The notes beneath the pieces are model-generated. The model ran no database searches. It saw only the letters and a list, made by a program, of their open reading frames with translations, and was not told where the DNA came from. The position numbers and the translations under genes are program-made. From Coffea arabica (taxonomy: Eukaryota; Streptophyta; Magnoliopsida; Gentianales; Rubiaceae): a stretch of DNA of 64,000 nt. The stretch spans positions 24,305,557 to 24,369,556 of the forward strand of contig NC_092320.1 in NCBI RefSeq assembly GCF_036785885.1. The letters run 5' to 3'. Of this stretch, positions 62,628 to 64,000 are shown piece by piece; the stretch's first letter is position 1, and each line of letters begins with the position of its first letter.

Positions 62628-64000
62628 CTTGAAGCTGCACCAATTAACCATTCAGTTGCTAAGGTTTCCAAAATGAAAAGAAATTCATAATCACATAACT
62701 GGCAGCTAAATATGCTTTTGCACAATAGCCACTCAAGAAATCTATCAATGTTAAAAAGAAAAAGAAAAAGAAAAAGAAGAAGTACCCTATGCTCTTTGAT
62801 CTATGTACACCATTCAAAAGTTCTGAATAGACATCAACATACCCTTATTGTAATACTTAATTGAAAACAGTGAATAGCTATGACACAATCACTTTGAATA
62901 TTGAAGTCCAACATCAGCAAAAGTAAGTTCAATCCCCTTGTCACTTGAATAGATAAAAAATAATTGACAACACTCAGATATTATTGAGAGGAACACTGAA
63001 GTGTACTTTTCCCTTTTCATTTTCATTTTTTTCTTCAGAGATTTTGCAAGCGCTAAAACACAACTAAGGGTTTTAAGGACCAAATAACTTTTACTTCCAT
63101 CAGCTATCAGTTTTCCTTTAGAGCCATCTCCTTTAAGACTGTCTTTTCTTTTCTTGCATATTGCTTCTACCAATTTGTTTGAGGATCACAGACTCTCTTT
63201 TATATCATACAGTGCGTTTTTCCACCATTCATTATTTTTTTTTTTGTTATTCCAAATTAAAGAGTTAGATATATACTTTCTTCTGAAAATTCTAAATCTA
63301 ACAAGTTTAATTTTTGATTGCTGTCCTGTGTACGATTAGTAAATGGCCCATCGAAAAAAAACCAGTTGATAAGGACTTTAAACTGATCACACCTCATGAG
63401 ACTAGAATACAGAACAGAGCAAAGACATTATGATCTTAACGGAAAAAAAATTTCAAGATCTGTATAGTCAAAAAACAACCAACCACATAACTGAAACCGA
63501 GAATTATTTCAGACTAAAGCAATGTAGCAGAGGGGGGAAGACGTAGCTGATTTGTTCAATCAAATTACAAAGAATTGCACATAATAAAATAAAAATTTTC
63601 AACTGATGAGTTTTGAATACAGAGCAGAGTGGCCGTTTTCAAAGAAATTATGATCCTAAAGAAGCAAGTTTCAAGAACTGTATCCTCAAAACTCAAAAAA
63701 ATCACAAACATAGAAGCAAGAATCGTCTCAGAACAAAGCCAGCATAGCAGAGACACAGAGAAACAACTGATTAGCTCAATCCAGCTTTAAAGAATTACAC
63801 AAAAACAAAACACCAGTTCGACACATGTACCCATAGAAACTAAACAAGAACTTTAATCATGCATGCATCAGAATTCAAATCAAGTAAACAAACTGATACA
63901 AACCTAGTCCAAAATCCAGGAACAGAGAAGAGGAAAGGAGTTGTAGACGCCTTGGAAATGCATAGATGCAACTGAATTGGGACAATTATGTATCTGTTGA
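62628..64000 (-). promoter_or_regulatory. SnRK1 5' UTR, UTR intron and upstream edge
   Basis: Seven UTR bases (62634-62628) follow an acceptor GTGCAG. A matching donor GGACTAG|GTTTGT at 63904/63903 suggests a 5' UTR exon from 63904 to beyond the window and a 1.27-kb UTR intron, common in SnRK1 alpha genes. The promoter lies past 64000. A (GAAAAA)n-like purine run sits at about 62755-62780. Confidence 0.6.

Overview
This window is nuclear DNA of a flowering plant, most likely a eudicot. It has multi-exon genes with GT-AG introns and is dominated by LTR retrotransposons, with a LINE, a Helitron and a Mutator-type element. All calls come from reading the sequence; no database search was run.

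Only two host genes look intact, both on the minus strand. One encodes a protein kinase fused to a PP2C-type phosphatase (12 exons, 10790-22445, 654 residues). The other encodes a SNF1-related kinase 1 (SnRK1/KIN10-like) catalytic subunit (10 coding exons, 48493-62627, 497 residues, with a 5' UTR exon at the window edge). Both exon chains join in phase with no stop. In order along the minus strand, the SnRK1 gene ends first and the kinase-PP2C gene starts after it.

Layout: 1-4631 is the 3' part of a Sirevirus-like Ty1-copia element, with an internal deletion and a 1.1-kb LTR. 4632-6410 holds remnants of a minus-strand LTR element. 6420-8275 is a Mutator-like element with about 200-bp terminal inverted repeats and a perfect 9-bp target duplication; it carries pieces of three unrelated host genes (a chimeric Pack-MULE). 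8540-10340 has two decayed chromovirus fragments in opposite orientations. 10790-22445 is the kinase-PP2C gene. 23062-23333 is a 272-bp non-autonomous Helitron.

23545-47659 is one nested insertion about 24.1 kb long. A chromovirus (element A, target duplication TGGAC) was split in its 5' LTR by an 18.5-kb Tat/Ogre-type Ty3-gypsy element (element B). Element B was itself broken between gag and pol by a 5'-truncated LINE. LTR divergence fits this order: roughly 5% for A and 1.9% for B. Removing the nest leaves only about 1.9 kb between the two host genes.

Element B also carries, antisense to its pol, a long plant-mobile-domain reading frame (31801-33684) followed by a coiled-coil segment.

50645-55313 is a Ty1-copia element in intron 5 of the SnRK1 gene, antisense to it. 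Its LTRs differ at 1 of 185 bases, yet its polyprotein is broken in several places. The most interesting objects are the three-gene Pack-MULE, the antisense plant-mobile-domain frame in element B, and the datable nest between the two signalling genes.
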